Assembly: GCA_963710615.1 (NCBI GenBank)
Contig: CAVQBF010000005.1
Location: 229,315 to 293,314, forward strand
DNA from: GCA-2746605 sp963710615
Lineage (GTDB): Bacteria > Bacteroidota > Ignavibacteria > Ignavibacteriales > Melioribacteraceae
Length of the DNA: 64,000 nt
Direction: 5' to 3'
Shown here: one piece after another, positions 27,415 to 37,563 of the stretch
How the letters are laid out: each line of letters starts with the position of its first letter
How positions within the stretch are numbered: position 1 is the stretch's first letter
Notes under the pieces: generated by a model
Databases searched by the model: none
Seen by the model: only the letters and a program-made list of their open reading frames with translations
Told to the model about the DNA's origin: nothing
Translations under genes and position numbers: made by a program

Positions 27415-28719
27415 ATGTCAAACTTAAAAGAAAAACTCTACCACAAGATTGAAGAATGGCGCCCCAGGACAGTCAAATTAGCTAAGGAATATGGAGATGT
27501 TGTTGTTGGTGAAGTTACAATTTCTCAAATCATTGGCGGAATGCGAGGCGTAAAATCTCTTACTACAGATATCTCATATCTTGATCCTATGGAAGGAATC
27601 CGATTCAGAGGATTCACAATCCCCGAAGTGTTAGAAAAATTACCAAAAGTTCCTGGAGGCGAAATGCCTTATGTTGAAGGATTCTTTTATTTATTGCTCA
27701 CAGGTGAAGTTCCAAGCACCGATGAAGTCAATGATGTTGCAGAGGAATTTAATAAAAGAAAAATGGTCCCGGAATATGTTTTTGATGTACTTAGAGCAAT
27801 GCCAAAAGATTCACATCCAATGGCAATGTTTTCTGCAGCAATTGTCTCAATGCAGAAAGAATCGGTATTTGTTCAAAAGTATAATGAGGGTATGAGTAAA
27901 TTTGATTATTGGGATCCTACATATGAAGATGCTCTCAACCTCTTAGCTAAACTACCTCAAATTGCAGCATTCATTTATCGGCATAAATATAAAGAGGGAA
28001 ATATTATTGCTCCCGATCCAAAATTAGATATGGGTGGTAATTTTGCACACATGATGGGAATTGATAAACCTTACGATGATGTTGCAAGACTATACTTTAT
28101 TTTACACAGTGATCATGAAAGCGGTAATGTCAGTGCTCATACAGGGCATTTGGTTGGAAGTGCTCTTTCTGATATTTATTATGCTATTTCTGCAATGATC
28201 AATGGATTGGCTGGTCCACTTCATGGTTTAGCTAATCAAGAAGTACTTAGGTGGATACAAGGCGTAATGGACGGTATGGGTGGTAAAGTTCCAAGTGAAG
28301 AAGAAATGAAAAAATTTGTTTGGGATACTTTAAATTCAGGTCAAGTTATTCCAGGATTTGGACACGCTGTACTTAGAAAAACTGACCCAAGATATGCAGC
28401 TCAGCGAGACTTCTGTCTAAAACATCTTCCAAATGATCCAATATTTGAATATGTCAATGTTCTTTATAATGTTGTCCCGCCAATTTTGCAACAGCATGGT
28501 AAGGCGAAAAATCCATGGCCTAATGTTGATGCCCAATCAGGGGTTATTCAGTGGCATTATGGTTTAACAGAATATGACTATTACACAGTTCTTTTTGGTG
28601 TTGGAAGAGCACTAGGAGTTTGTGCAAACATTATTTGGGATAGAGGTCTAGGTTATGCTCTAGAAAGACCAAAATCACTTACTACAGATATGTTAGAGAA
28701 GATAGCCGGAATAAAATAA
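27415..28719 (+). CDS. gltA: Citrate synthase, eukaryotic-like type
   Basis: 434 residues. The catalytic residues are visible: the His in SGNVSAHTGHLVGSALSD (about 245), the His in PGFGHAVLRKTDPR (about 320), and the Asp in NVDAQSGV (about 370). LAGPLHGLANQEVLRW is the usual substrate loop. The N-terminal region (EEWRPRTVKLAKEYGDVVVGEVTI) and overall length look like the mitochondrial-type enzymes rather than the hexameric bacterial kind, as known in Geobacter. It condenses oxaloacetate and acetyl-CoA. It has one of the few strong ribosome sites in the window (AAGGAGG, six bases upstream) and its own terminator, both fitting high expression as a single gene. Confidence 0.95.
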   Translation: MSNLKEKLYHKIEEWRPRTVKLAKEYGDVVVGEVTISQIIGGMRGVKSLTTDISYLDPMEGIRFRGFTIPEVLEKLPKVPGGEMPYVEGFFYLLLTGEVPSTDEVNDVAEEFNKRKMVPEYVFDVLRAMPKDSHPMAMFSAAIVSMQKESVFVQKYNEGMSKFDYWDPTYEDALNLLAKLPQIAAFIYRHKYKEGNIIAPDPKLDMGGNFAHMMGIDKPYDDVARLYFILHSDHESGNVSAHTGHLVGSALSDIYYAISAMINGLAGPLHGLANQEVLRWIQGVMDGMGGKVPSEEEMKKFVWDTLNSGQVIPGFGHAVLRKTDPRYAAQRDFCLKHLPNDPIFEYVNVLYNVVPPILQQHGKAKNPWPNVDAQSGVIQWHYGLTEYDYYTVLFGVGRALGVCANIIWDRGLGYALERPKSLTTDMLEKIAGIK

Positions 28720-28760
28720 TTTCATGATATTGGTAAAATTATTTTGGTTATTTAAATTAA

Positions 28761-28789
28761 AAAGGGATGTTATCGCATCCCTTTTTTTG
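28761..28789 (+). terminator. Rho-independent terminator after citrate synthase
   Basis: AAAGGGATG pairs with CATCCCTTT around a TTATCG loop, followed by a run of T (CTTTTTTTG). Position and orientation fit the end of the citrate synthase transcript. Confidence 0.85.
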
Positions 28790-28823
28790 TAAATTTAATG
28801 AATAATATTTTTCAAAGGATAAC

Positions 28824-31238
28824 ATGAGTTTTAATATAAAAGAATTAAAAGAACTAAGAATGTCATTTCAGGCAGGTAAATCAACTTTGAATGAAGTCGA
28901 ATTGGCAAACCTTATTGAAACATCAATTGTAAAAATTAATTTGGCAAGTGAGCAAATTAAATCACACGATGAAGATTTTCTGAATGAGTTTTATTTACTT
29001 TTTGATTCAATTCAAGAGGGTGAGTTTGCTTCTGAGTTCGCTGCAGAATGTTCGGAAGATGGGTTCTATTCTATTGGCTACTTATTATTTGAAACCAGTA
29101 AAATGGCTGGTGGTAGAGTAAAGCAGACTATTGATGAAATAATATACTTGTTCCTTAATTTTTTTAGACGAACTGAATTTTTAACGAGGTTGAGTGATGA
29201 GAAAAAATGGACTGATTTAATTTCAATTCTTATAGATATATCAAATTTTAATACACGAAAATTATTCAAACAAAGATTAAAAGAATATTCAAAAAAAACT
29301 TTATTTAATGTTTTAACCGGCTATAAAATTAAATCTTATACATGGAAAGAAATTGATGAAATTGTATCACTATATTCCAAATCATTGTATAAGTTAACAG
29401 AACCACAAACTGATAAACCGAGAGTTGCATTTTTAATGGAAAACAGTTTAACTATGGCTTTACTTGATGTGGCTTGCTTGAATAGTGGAATAATTAACGT
29501 GATGATTCCAGCAAACTCCGTTCCTCAACATATCTCTTTTATTCTCAACCAAACTCAATGTGATTATATCCTTGTTTCAAATGAAAAACAACTTGCTAAA
29601 TTAAAATCAGTTAAAAAAGAATTAAAATTTTTAAAAAACGGAATTTTGATTGAGGGTACAAGCGCCGAAGAATGGATAATATCATTCACCAATTTTAATG
29701 CCCTATCGGAAAAATTAAAGGAATTAGATCTAGAAAAAGTTGATAAGTCGATTGATTCAATTGCTACCATAATGTACACTTCCGGTACAACTGGTGAGCC
29801 AAAAGGTATTATTTTTACACAAAAAAATATTGTATTTAAGAGATTTTGCCGAGCTATTGCGCTTCCTAAAATTAGTGATTCCGACAGCTATCTGGCGTAT
29901 CTTCCTCTTTACCATACATTTGGGCGATGGCTGGAATTAATTGGTGCAATTTATTGGGGAGCTCAATATTCATTTATGGAAAACCCTTCTGCCGAAACAA
30001 TGATAAACAATATGAAAATGGTAGCACCGACAATTTTTATCAGCATTCCAAAAAAATGGATACAGCTCTACGAACACATATCATCAAAGGTCGATATTGA
30101 ACTGGATGATGAGCAGGTAATTAAAACTGAACTTGATAAAATTACAGGGGGAAAACTTAAATGGGGATTATCGGCTGCAGGATACTTGTCTCCGGATGTT
30201 TTCATTTTCTTTCAGAAGTATGGAATTCAGTTAATGAGTGGTTTTGGAATGACAGAAGCAACCGGCGGAATTACTATGACCCCGCCAAATTCTTACATCC
30301 AAAATTCTCTTGGGAAGGCCTTACCAGGAATCGAAATTAAATTAGCTGAAGACGGTGAACTTTTAGTTAAAGGTGAATATGTAATGCCCGGCTATTACGA
30401 TCAATCGAAAGATGAAACTTTTGATGCGGAAGGCTGGTTTCCGACCGGCGATATTATGAAAATGGACTCAAACGGATTTATTGAAATTATTGATAGGAAG
30501 AAAGAAATATATAAAAATATTAAAGGAGAAACGATTGCGCCCCAACGAATTGAAAATTTATTTAGAGAATTTGAATCAGTACAGCAAGTTTTTGTAGTTG
30601 GAGATCATCGTCCTTTTAATACTGTTTTAATTTATCCCGATCTTGAAAGCAGTACATTAAAAGATATGTTTGATGATCAAAAGGGTGAGTACTTCTCAAA
30701 TTTAATAGTTACGATTAATAAATTTTTAGCTCCATTCGAAAGAATTGTTGATTTCAGAATTATCGATAGACCTTTCTCAGATGCAAAGGGAGAGTTAACC
30801 CCAAAAGGAACATTCAAAAGAAGAGTTATTGAAGAAAACTTTAGCAACATAATAGACGAACTTTATAAAAAAGACTATTATTCTCTTTATCTGGAAAACA
30901 CTGAAATTAAAATCCCTAATTGGTTTTTGCGTGAACGCGGATGTTTAAGTGGTGATCTAAAAATTTCAGACTCTAAAATAGTGATACCAAAATTAAACAA
31001 AGAACTGACTGTTGAACAAGTTAGAAAAAATGTATTCAGAATTGGGGACTTCAGTTATGAAATTTCTAAGCCTAATATTGATTTTCATGAATTTTTGATA
31101 AATCCCATTTACTGGTTAGGTAATGAAGAACTTGTTGCTTTTACTGACGAAGCAATTTTACAATGGTATAGACAGAGTACCGAAGAAGAATCGATCAGAT
31201 TTATTGGACGTTTTCATAATGATGGCAACTTAGAATGA
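28824..31238 (+). CDS. AMP-binding acyl-CoA ligase-like protein with N- and C-terminal extensions
   Basis: 804 residues. The adenylate-forming core lies at about 155-640: YTSGTTGEPKG (P-loop, about 318), YLPLYHTFGRWLE, GFGMTEATGG (about 475), GWFPTGDI and DRKKEIYKNIKGE. This fits long-chain fatty acyl-CoA synthetases. Unusual are ~150 residues before the core, helical and without a recognisable domain, and ~110 residues after it (from about WFLRERGCLSGD). Its stop overlaps the following gene region (ATGA at 31235), and the downstream protein ends in a GNAT domain, so activated acyl groups may be passed to that partner (inference). Confidence 0.85.
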   Translation: MSFNIKELKELRMSFQAGKSTLNEVELANLIETSIVKINLASEQIKSHDEDFLNEFYLLFDSIQEGEFASEFAAECSEDGFYSIGYLLFETSKMAGGRVKQTIDEIIYLFLNFFRRTEFLTRLSDEKKWTDLISILIDISNFNTRKLFKQRLKEYSKKTLFNVLTGYKIKSYTWKEIDEIVSLYSKSLYKLTEPQTDKPRVAFLMENSLTMALLDVACLNSGIINVMIPANSVPQHISFILNQTQCDYILVSNEKQLAKLKSVKKELKFLKNGILIEGTSAEEWIISFTNFNALSEKLKELDLEKVDKSIDSIATIMYTSGTTGEPKGIIFTQKNIVFKRFCRAIALPKISDSDSYLAYLPLYHTFGRWLELIGAIYWGAQYSFMENPSAETMINNMKMVAPTIFISIPKKWIQLYEHISSKVDIELDDEQVIKTELDKITGGKLKWGLSAAGYLSPDVFIFFQKYGIQLMSGFGMTEATGGITMTPPNSYIQNSLGKALPGIEIKLAEDGELLVKGEYVMPGYYDQSKDETFDAEGWFPTGDIMKMDSNGFIEIIDRKKEIYKNIKGETIAPQRIENLFREFESVQQVFVVGDHRPFNTVLIYPDLESSTLKDMFDDQKGEYFSNLIVTINKFLAPFERIVDFRIIDRPFSDAKGELTPKGTFKRRVIEENFSNIIDELYKKDYYSLYLENTEIKIPNWFLRERGCLSGDLKISDSKIVIPKLNKELTVEQVRKNVFRIGDFSYEISKPNIDFHEFLINPIYWLGNEELVAFTDEAILQWYRQSTEEESIRFIGRFHNDGNLE

Positions 31239-31239
31239 G

Positions 31240-33612
31240 ATTAAGAAATCACTTGAAAAAATTCACAATGCCGGGGAAAAATCTTTGTATGGTCTTCATC
31301 TTGCATTGCTAATGTTAAGATCAGAAAAATTAGAATTTGGAAATTTAGGATTATCTTATTTCAATAGTTTATTTATTGATGAACTTCGGGAAATTTATAA
31401 AATTGCCATTTACTTTTTGAATAAGCCAATAATTTCTTCCAATAGTGAAATTCAAAAGCAGCTATTTGTGATGGCAATTAATCATATTAAACCAGCTGAC
31501 TTAAAGGACATTTTTGAGAGTTATTTTATACTTGGTCCCATTTTATTTGATGAAAAGACAGTAAATGAGGTGGTTAATAATAAAAAATGCCTTGATGGAA
31601 TTGATATTATAGATGAAATATTAAATGATAGAATTAAGGCCAGGTTTAAAACTAAAAATTTAGATGAATGTATAATCCCTGATCTTCTTGACCTACTCGC
31701 AAGATTTGGAATAAGGCATCCTACAAAATATGAAGAACTAAGAAGAAAATTAGTTAATGTTCAACTTATTGAAGATTGGCCTGAACTTTCTGCTATGGCA
31801 AGAGAATCCCGTACTAAAATGCGAAAAGGCTTTAGAAAATGGTTGGGACATAATGAAACTGTTGCAGTTGATATTGAAACATCGGAAGAGTATGGCTGGG
31901 AAGATGTTTTAATTTTTGACGAAGATATCTCTGGTGATGAAAAAATGTTTTTGGTTCATTCAATATCAACAACACCGATATTAAGGGAAGCAATATTTTT
32001 ATTTTCAAAAGGCAATATTGTACGACTTAGCAATATTTTGCCTAGAGGTATTTGGATAAGCAGACAAAAATCTGAAGCGGAATTACTAATTTATAGAGTA
32101 ACAATTCAAACTCGACATCAAGGCTCTTTTGATATTTTATTACATAAAAATAGAAACAGAGCTATTGATGAAATTCTTGCAGAAGTAAACTGGTTAATTT
32201 TAGCAGGCTCCAGATATTTTGTTACAGAATTGGTAGAAGATTTTGGCGGATATTGGGACAGTTCCAAGGTATGGACCCAAAAATATTTGCCCGGTTTAAC
32301 TATCTCTCAATTATTTACCAGAGATCTTAAAAAGGACTCACAATTAGCAGAAGAAAAATATTTTCATCTTTGGCCGTTTTTTATTTGGAATGCTACAGCT
32401 GCGTACATTAATTTTTGGCGTCTTACATCTAAAAGAATGCAGCTTGCAAATCCAACTCCCGATAATTTAATAATTCCATCTCACGACTATCAACTCGGTA
32501 CAAGGTTTGTCTCTCTCTCAAATAGAACTGAATATAAGTCTTTTTCTCATCTTTTTTTTAATTTCTATGAAAATTTTGTAATACCTATTGAAGAAAAGTA
32601 TCCGTTTGTAAAACGTGGCTCGGCCTGGAAATATATTTTCCCTGGATTGATAAATGCTGAAGGTGAAAACGAGGGAATTGAAATTTTAAATTCTTTTCTA
32701 GAGGAATTAAAAAATAGTAAAATTGAAGGTAAAGATGAAATTATTCCCCATCTTGAGAATTTACTAGAAAATATTAATAAGCATGGTTATTTACCTAAAC
32801 AATTGTACTTTGCAATTAAAAGGTTTATCAGATGGCACAATCTTAATGAAAATGCCTCAATTGGTGCACAGGCACAAATGCTAAATGAACTTTATGAAAC
32901 CTATAATTTAATTCAACTTGAAAATTACTATCCTGAAACTAGAACAAGATTTTATCTTGAAACTGTATTTAAGGAATCTGATACGAGCTTCAAAAATATT
33001 ATTAGCAAATTTTGTACACTTCAACATGAAAACAAAATTCTTAAAGACGAATTCACGAAAGAAATATCAAGAATTCAAAATGAATTTAAGTTAAATGAAA
33101 AGGAACTGTTTTTTATAACTAGGTTGAGTTATCCGCATCTTAAGCCTTCTGATTCTGCCTCATTTATACCAGTTAGTTTAGAGGGTGATCACTCAGCTAA
33201 TTTGGTTGTACAAGTTGAAGATCAAGAAGGGAATCCATTCTATATCAGAAAACCGATCTCTCCTAAGGAAATTTCTAAATTGTATCAACTTTTCCTTGAA
33301 GCAAATTTACAAGTAGGATTTAAACCTGAGCATAGTTTTATTATTGCAATTTCGGATCGAGGTGTAATTATTGGTGGTTTATTCTATTCCACCTTAGATA
33401 ATAAAGTTGTACATATGGAAAAAATTGTGGTCTCAAATAGATTTAGACGGCAGGGTGTCAGTGAATTGATTATGGTCGAGTTTTTCAACAGAATGAAAGA
33501 CGAAGGGTTTAATTTTGTTACTACAGGTTTCTTCAGACCTGAATATTTCTACAGATTTGGATTCAAAATTGAAAAAAAATATTCGGGACTGGTTAAAGAA
33601 CTAGATCAATAA
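31240..33612 (+). CDS. Large protein of unknown function with C-terminal GNAT domain; start uncertain
   Basis: About 790 residues. The last ~110 residues are a GNAT acetyltransferase-like domain (MEKIVVSNRFRRQGVSELIM, the acyl-CoA binding R-x-x-G, then FYRFGF). The first ~600 residues match no family I recognise; a middle segment with NPTPDNLII and HDYQLGTRFVSLSNR faintly resembles the catalytic loop of a kinase-like fold, without support. The frame is open from 31234 but has no ATG, GTG or TTG before 31285 (TTG). The ATG at 31235, overlapping the ligase stop as ATGA, is out of frame by one base. ATT at 31240 is used here provisionally. It is tightly linked to the acyl-CoA ligase gene. Confidence 0.65.
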   Translation: MKKSLEKIHNAGEKSLYGLHLALLMLRSEKLEFGNLGLSYFNSLFIDELREIYKIAIYFLNKPIISSNSEIQKQLFVMAINHIKPADLKDIFESYFILGPILFDEKTVNEVVNNKKCLDGIDIIDEILNDRIKARFKTKNLDECIIPDLLDLLARFGIRHPTKYEELRRKLVNVQLIEDWPELSAMARESRTKMRKGFRKWLGHNETVAVDIETSEEYGWEDVLIFDEDISGDEKMFLVHSISTTPILREAIFLFSKGNIVRLSNILPRGIWISRQKSEAELLIYRVTIQTRHQGSFDILLHKNRNRAIDEILAEVNWLILAGSRYFVTELVEDFGGYWDSSKVWTQKYLPGLTISQLFTRDLKKDSQLAEEKYFHLWPFFIWNATAAYINFWRLTSKRMQLANPTPDNLIIPSHDYQLGTRFVSLSNRTEYKSFSHLFFNFYENFVIPIEEKYPFVKRGSAWKYIFPGLINAEGENEGIEILNSFLEELKNSKIEGKDEIIPHLENLLENINKHGYLPKQLYFAIKRFIRWHNLNENASIGAQAQMLNELYETYNLIQLENYYPETRTRFYLETVFKESDTSFKNIISKFCTLQHENKILKDEFTKEISRIQNEFKLNEKELFFITRLSYPHLKPSDSASFIPVSLEGDHSANLVVQVEDQEGNPFYIRKPISPKEISKLYQLFLEANLQVGFKPEHSFIIAISDRGVIIGGLFYSTLDNKVVHMEKIVVSNRFRRQGVSELIMVEFFNRMKDEGFNFVTTGFFRPEYFYRFGFKIEKKYSGLVKELDQ

Positions 33613-33722
33613 AACTAAATACATAAATTCAAACAATTTTTTATCCGACTGGTTTTTAATGCATTTGAAAAATGTATATCTTTAAAGCTAAGTTAATTTC
33701 TATCTAACAGGACCAAAAATCG

Positions 33723-35351
33723 ATGAGAATGAAGAAAAAAGTAAAGTACATTTTCGTTACAGGTGGTGTTGTTTCTTCTTTAGGAAAAGGCATTACTGCT
33801 GCGTCACTTGGATTATTGCTTAAGCAAAGAGGATACTCCGTTACAATTCAGAAATTTGATCCTTATATTAATGTTGATCCCGGAACAATGAGCCCATTTC
33901 AGCATGGTGAAGTTTATGTGACTGATGATGGGGCTGAATCAGATTTAGATTTAGGGCATTATGAAAGATTTCTCGATGTTAATATGTCCAAAGCTAATAA
34001 TACAACAACCGGACAAGTTTATTATGAAGTGATTTCCAAAGAGAGAAGGGGTGATTATCTTGGGGCAACTGTTCAGGTAATACCACATATAACTGATGAA
34101 ATTAAACGTAGAATGACACTTCTTGCTTCAAGCAATAAATACGATATAATTATTACAGAAATCGGCGGGACGGTTGGTGATATTGAAAGTCTCCCTTTTA
34201 TGGAATCGATGAGACAGTTAATGGTTGAGATGGGTAGAAAAAATGCTATTAATATTCATGTAACATTAGTCCCTTACATTAAATCAGCAGGTGAATTAAA
34301 AACTAAACCTACTCAACATAGCGTTAAATCCCTTCTAGAATTAGGAATTCAACCAAATATGCTTGTTTGTAGATCTGAATTAGAACTCTCGCAAGAAATA
34401 CGCAATAAAATTGGTCTTTTCTGCAACGTGGATTCTAATTCTGTAATTTCTGCTTACGATTGTTCTACAATTTATGAAGTGCCTGTTAATTTATTTGAGC
34501 AGAATTTTGATAGACTTGTTCTCAAAAAATTAAGATTGCCCGATATTAATATACAATTTGATAAATGGCGTGATTTTGTTGATAAAATTAAAAATCCTAA
34601 AGGAGCTATTAATATTGCAGTTTGCGGCAAGTATACTGATTACTTGGATGCTTATAAAAGTATCTCGGAATCATTCATACATGCAGGAGCCGAAAATGAT
34701 GTAAAAGTAAACGTAAAATATATTAGTGCCGAAGATTTTACAAAACGTAAGCCGGAAAATTTATTAAAAAACGTTGATGGAGTTTTAGTTCCAGGCGGAT
34801 TTGGAGAAAGAGGCATCGAAGGGAAATTAGTAGCAATACAATATGTCCGCGAAAATAAAATTCCATTCCTTGGAATATGTTTAGGAATGCAATGCGCTGT
34901 AATTGAATTTTCTAGGAATGTTTTAGGAATTAAAAAAGCTAACAGTTCCGAGTTTGTTAAAAATCAATATAGTGTTATTCACATTATGCCCTCACAGAAG
35001 AATGTTAAAGAAAAGGGCGGGACAATGAGGCTGGGTGCATATCCATGTATTATTACCAAAGGGACGAAAACTAAAAGTGCTTACAGAAAAGAGAAAATTT
35101 CTGAGCGTCACAGACATCGGTATGAAGTAAATAATAAATACAGAGACGATTTAGAAAAGAATGGTATGTTAATAAGCGGATTATCTCCTGACGGTAATTT
35201 AGTAGAAATGATTGAAATTGAAGATCATCCTTGGTTTGTTGGCTGTCAGTTTCATCCTGAATTGAAATCACGTGCTACTAATGCACATCCGTTATTTCGT
35301 GATTTTATAAAAGCTGCTGTTGATTATTCAGTTAGGAAGTTAAATAATTGA
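33723..35351 (+). CDS. pyrG: CTP synthase
   Basis: 542 residues, full length. The N-terminal amidoligase has FVTGGVVSSLGKGITAASLG (P-loop) and the DPYINVDPGTMSPFQHGEV region. The C-terminal class I glutamine amidotransferase has VPGGFGERG, the nucleophile Cys in LGICLGMQCAV (about 384) and the His-Glu pair in QFHPE (about 517). It makes CTP from UTP, ATP and glutamine. ATG at 33723 or 33729 are both possible. Its stop overlaps the TTG of the next gene. Confidence 0.98.
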   Translation: MRMKKKVKYIFVTGGVVSSLGKGITAASLGLLLKQRGYSVTIQKFDPYINVDPGTMSPFQHGEVYVTDDGAESDLDLGHYERFLDVNMSKANNTTTGQVYYEVISKERRGDYLGATVQVIPHITDEIKRRMTLLASSNKYDIIITEIGGTVGDIESLPFMESMRQLMVEMGRKNAINIHVTLVPYIKSAGELKTKPTQHSVKSLLELGIQPNMLVCRSELELSQEIRNKIGLFCNVDSNSVISAYDCSTIYEVPVNLFEQNFDRLVLKKLRLPDINIQFDKWRDFVDKIKNPKGAINIAVCGKYTDYLDAYKSISESFIHAGAENDVKVNVKYISAEDFTKRKPENLLKNVDGVLVPGGFGERGIEGKLVAIQYVRENKIPFLGICLGMQCAVIEFSRNVLGIKKANSSEFVKNQYSVIHIMPSQKNVKEKGGTMRLGAYPCIITKGTKTKSAYRKEKISERHRHRYEVNNKYRDDLEKNGMLISGLSPDGNLVEMIEIEDHPWFVGCQFHPELKSRATNAHPLFRDFIKAAVDYSVRKLNN

Positions 35352-36850
35352 AAAAACTTATCATTATTATCTACTTAATTTTTTCAATCCAATCTTACGC
35401 AGAAGAAAATCGTAGATATGATAAGTTAATATCTCTTTCAGAAAATTTAGCTTATAATTTTGATTTTGATTCTTCACTTAGCATTATTCAACAAGCAAAA
35501 CTTTTATTGCCTGATAGACCGGAAGCATTTTTACTTGAAGCACAAATTCATCTTTGGTTTTATCTTGGGAGTAAATCAAAAAGTGATTATGACCTGTTCT
35601 TTGACCTATCAGATTCAATTTTAACAAGAACTGAAAATCTCATTTCAAATTCGGAAAAGAAAAAAGAATTACTCTATTATTTAGGTAATGTTTATAAGTT
35701 TAGAGCAATAGCTTACGGTACTGCCGGAAATACGTTAGATGCATTTTGGTCTACAAAAAATGCAGTCTCACTTTATGAAGAAGTAGTTGAAATTGATTCG
35801 AACTTTTATTCGGCTTACGGCGGTATTGGAATTTTTGAATACGCTTTAAGCTATGTTCCAGCTTTATTTAATTGGGCTCTAACTTTAAGCGGTTTAACTG
35901 CAGATCAGAAAAACGGATTTGAATATATTGAAAAAGCTGCAACTTTAGGCAAGAAGGATAAAATTGAGTATAACTTCCATTTAGCAAAATTATATGATGA
36001 GCATTATGCCGATTATAAAAAATCACTTGCAATATTAAACGACTTGCTCAAAAAGTATAAAGATAATATTTTATTTCGTTATCAATCCGCAATTGCAAAT
36101 ATTAAATCACGCAATTTAGATAAGGCTGTTACGGACTTGGAAATTATCCTTAATGTCAATCATCCTAAATTCACTCAAACCAATTCTTTCTCGTATTTTC
36201 TCCTCGGAGATATTTATTTTAGAAAAGGGAATTTTAGAGAGGCACTTAATCATTATTTAACTTTTCTTACAACGACCAATACAATTGATTATACTGGGAT
36301 TGCTTCATTGCGCACTGCTTATTGTTATCATTTCTTGGATAATGAATCTGAATTTAAACGCTATTCATTTTTAGCAGCTAATGGCAATCATGATCTAGAA
36401 GATGATAGTTATGCGAGTGAGATGAGTATTCGTTTATTAGAAAATGGATTGAATGAAGACCAAGAATTTTTGATCAAAATTGAGAATGGTTATTTAGCTG
36501 GGAAAGATTCGCAAATAATTGATACGATTGGTACTTATATTGATTCGTTAGTTACGGATTATATTATGGCGGAAATTATTTATTATGAAAGCAGTGGACT
36601 TATTAATTTGAATAAATTTCAAAAGGCTAAAACTTTAATTGAGCAAACTGACACACTTAATTTTGAGCAAGCTCCCTGGGTTAAACCGCTTTTAATGTTT
36701 AACCTTGCACAGATTTATTATAAGGAAAATAATTTCATTGCAGCACTAAAATTACTTGAGAAGGCTGAAGATGAGAATGATTTTCAAAAGAAAAATCTGA
36801 TTCAATCTAATATCAATGGCTTAAGAAAAAAAATAATGAAGGCTTATTAA
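35348..36850 (+). CDS. TPR-repeat periplasmic protein
   Basis: 500 residues, TTG start overlapping the pyrG stop (TTGA). A short signal peptide (KKLIIIIYLIFSIQSYA) is followed by helical repeats of tetratricopeptide type throughout, for example YFRKGNFREALNHYLTFL (about 300) and YYKENNFIAALKLLEKAE near the end. No catalytic motif is seen. Such proteins usually scaffold envelope complexes. The link with pyrG is by position only. Confidence 0.75.
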   Translation: MKKLIIIIYLIFSIQSYAEENRRYDKLISLSENLAYNFDFDSSLSIIQQAKLLLPDRPEAFLLEAQIHLWFYLGSKSKSDYDLFFDLSDSILTRTENLISNSEKKKELLYYLGNVYKFRAIAYGTAGNTLDAFWSTKNAVSLYEEVVEIDSNFYSAYGGIGIFEYALSYVPALFNWALTLSGLTADQKNGFEYIEKAATLGKKDKIEYNFHLAKLYDEHYADYKKSLAILNDLLKKYKDNILFRYQSAIANIKSRNLDKAVTDLEIILNVNHPKFTQTNSFSYFLLGDIYFRKGNFREALNHYLTFLTTTNTIDYTGIASLRTAYCYHFLDNESEFKRYSFLAANGNHDLEDDSYASEMSIRLLENGLNEDQEFLIKIENGYLAGKDSQIIDTIGTYIDSLVTDYIMAEIIYYESSGLINLNKFQKAKTLIEQTDTLNFEQAPWVKPLLMFNLAQIYYKENNFIAALKLLEKAEDENDFQKKNLIQSNINGLRKKIMKAY

Positions 36851-36933
36851 GTCTTATATTTGTAATGAGTTAAGCTTATTTAAATTGCTTGTTTAGAATG
36901 AAATAAATAAATTTATTAACACTTTTAGATGTA

Positions 36934-37563
36934 ATGTATAAAATAGCAGTATTTGTTTCGGGCAGGGGCTCCAACCTAAAATCAATTGAAGCTGAAATAA
37001 AGCATGGTAATCTTAATGCTGAAATTTCTTTAATTGTAAGCAATAAAGAATGTGAAGCTCTTGAATTTGCGAAAAGTGTTAATATTCCATTTTATATTGT
37101 TTCATCTTGTAATGCTGAAGGGACAATTGATTACAATAAGTTGATAAAAAAATTATTAAGAATAAATATAGATCTAATTGTTCTCGCTGGATTTTTAAAG
37201 AAAATTCCCATTGAACTAATTAGAACGTTTAAGAATAAGATTATCAACATTCACCCAGCGCTGCTTCCATCATTTGGCGGCAAAGGGATGTACGGGATGA
37301 ACGTTCACAGAGCTGTATTTAACTCCTCGGCTAAAGTAAGTGGTCCTACTGTTCATTTTGTTGATGAAATTTATGATAATGGTAAAATAATTAGCCAGAA
37401 AGCAGTAGATATATCGGATGTTAAAACGCCTGAAGAGATTGCAGAAAGAGTGTTAAGCGTTGAACATAAATTGCTACCCGAAGTAATTAATTTGTTTGTT
37501 GAAGGTAAAATTTTAGTTACCGAAAATAGAGTATTTTTGGATTTAGGGAGAGATTGTGATTAA
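36934..37563 (+). CDS. purN: Phosphoribosylglycinamide formyltransferase
   Basis: 209 residues. It transfers a formyl group from 10-formyl-THF to GAR in purine synthesis. VFVSGRGSNLKSI (residues 5-17) is the phosphate-binding start, INIHPALLPSFGGKGMYG (about 104) holds the catalytic Asn-His region, and GPTVHFVDEIYDNGKII the Asp site. The frame overlaps purH by eight bases. A TATATTTG sequence at 36855-36862 matches the -7 consensus and may start the purN-purH transcript. Confidence 0.95.
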   Translation: MYKIAVFVSGRGSNLKSIEAEIKHGNLNAEISLIVSNKECEALEFAKSVNIPFYIVSSCNAEGTIDYNKLIKKLLRINIDLIVLAGFLKKIPIELIRTFKNKIINIHPALLPSFGGKGMYGMNVHRAVFNSSAKVSGPTVHFVDEIYDNGKIISQKAVDISDVKTPEEIAERVLSVEHKLLPEVINLFVEGKILVTENRVFLDLGRDCD

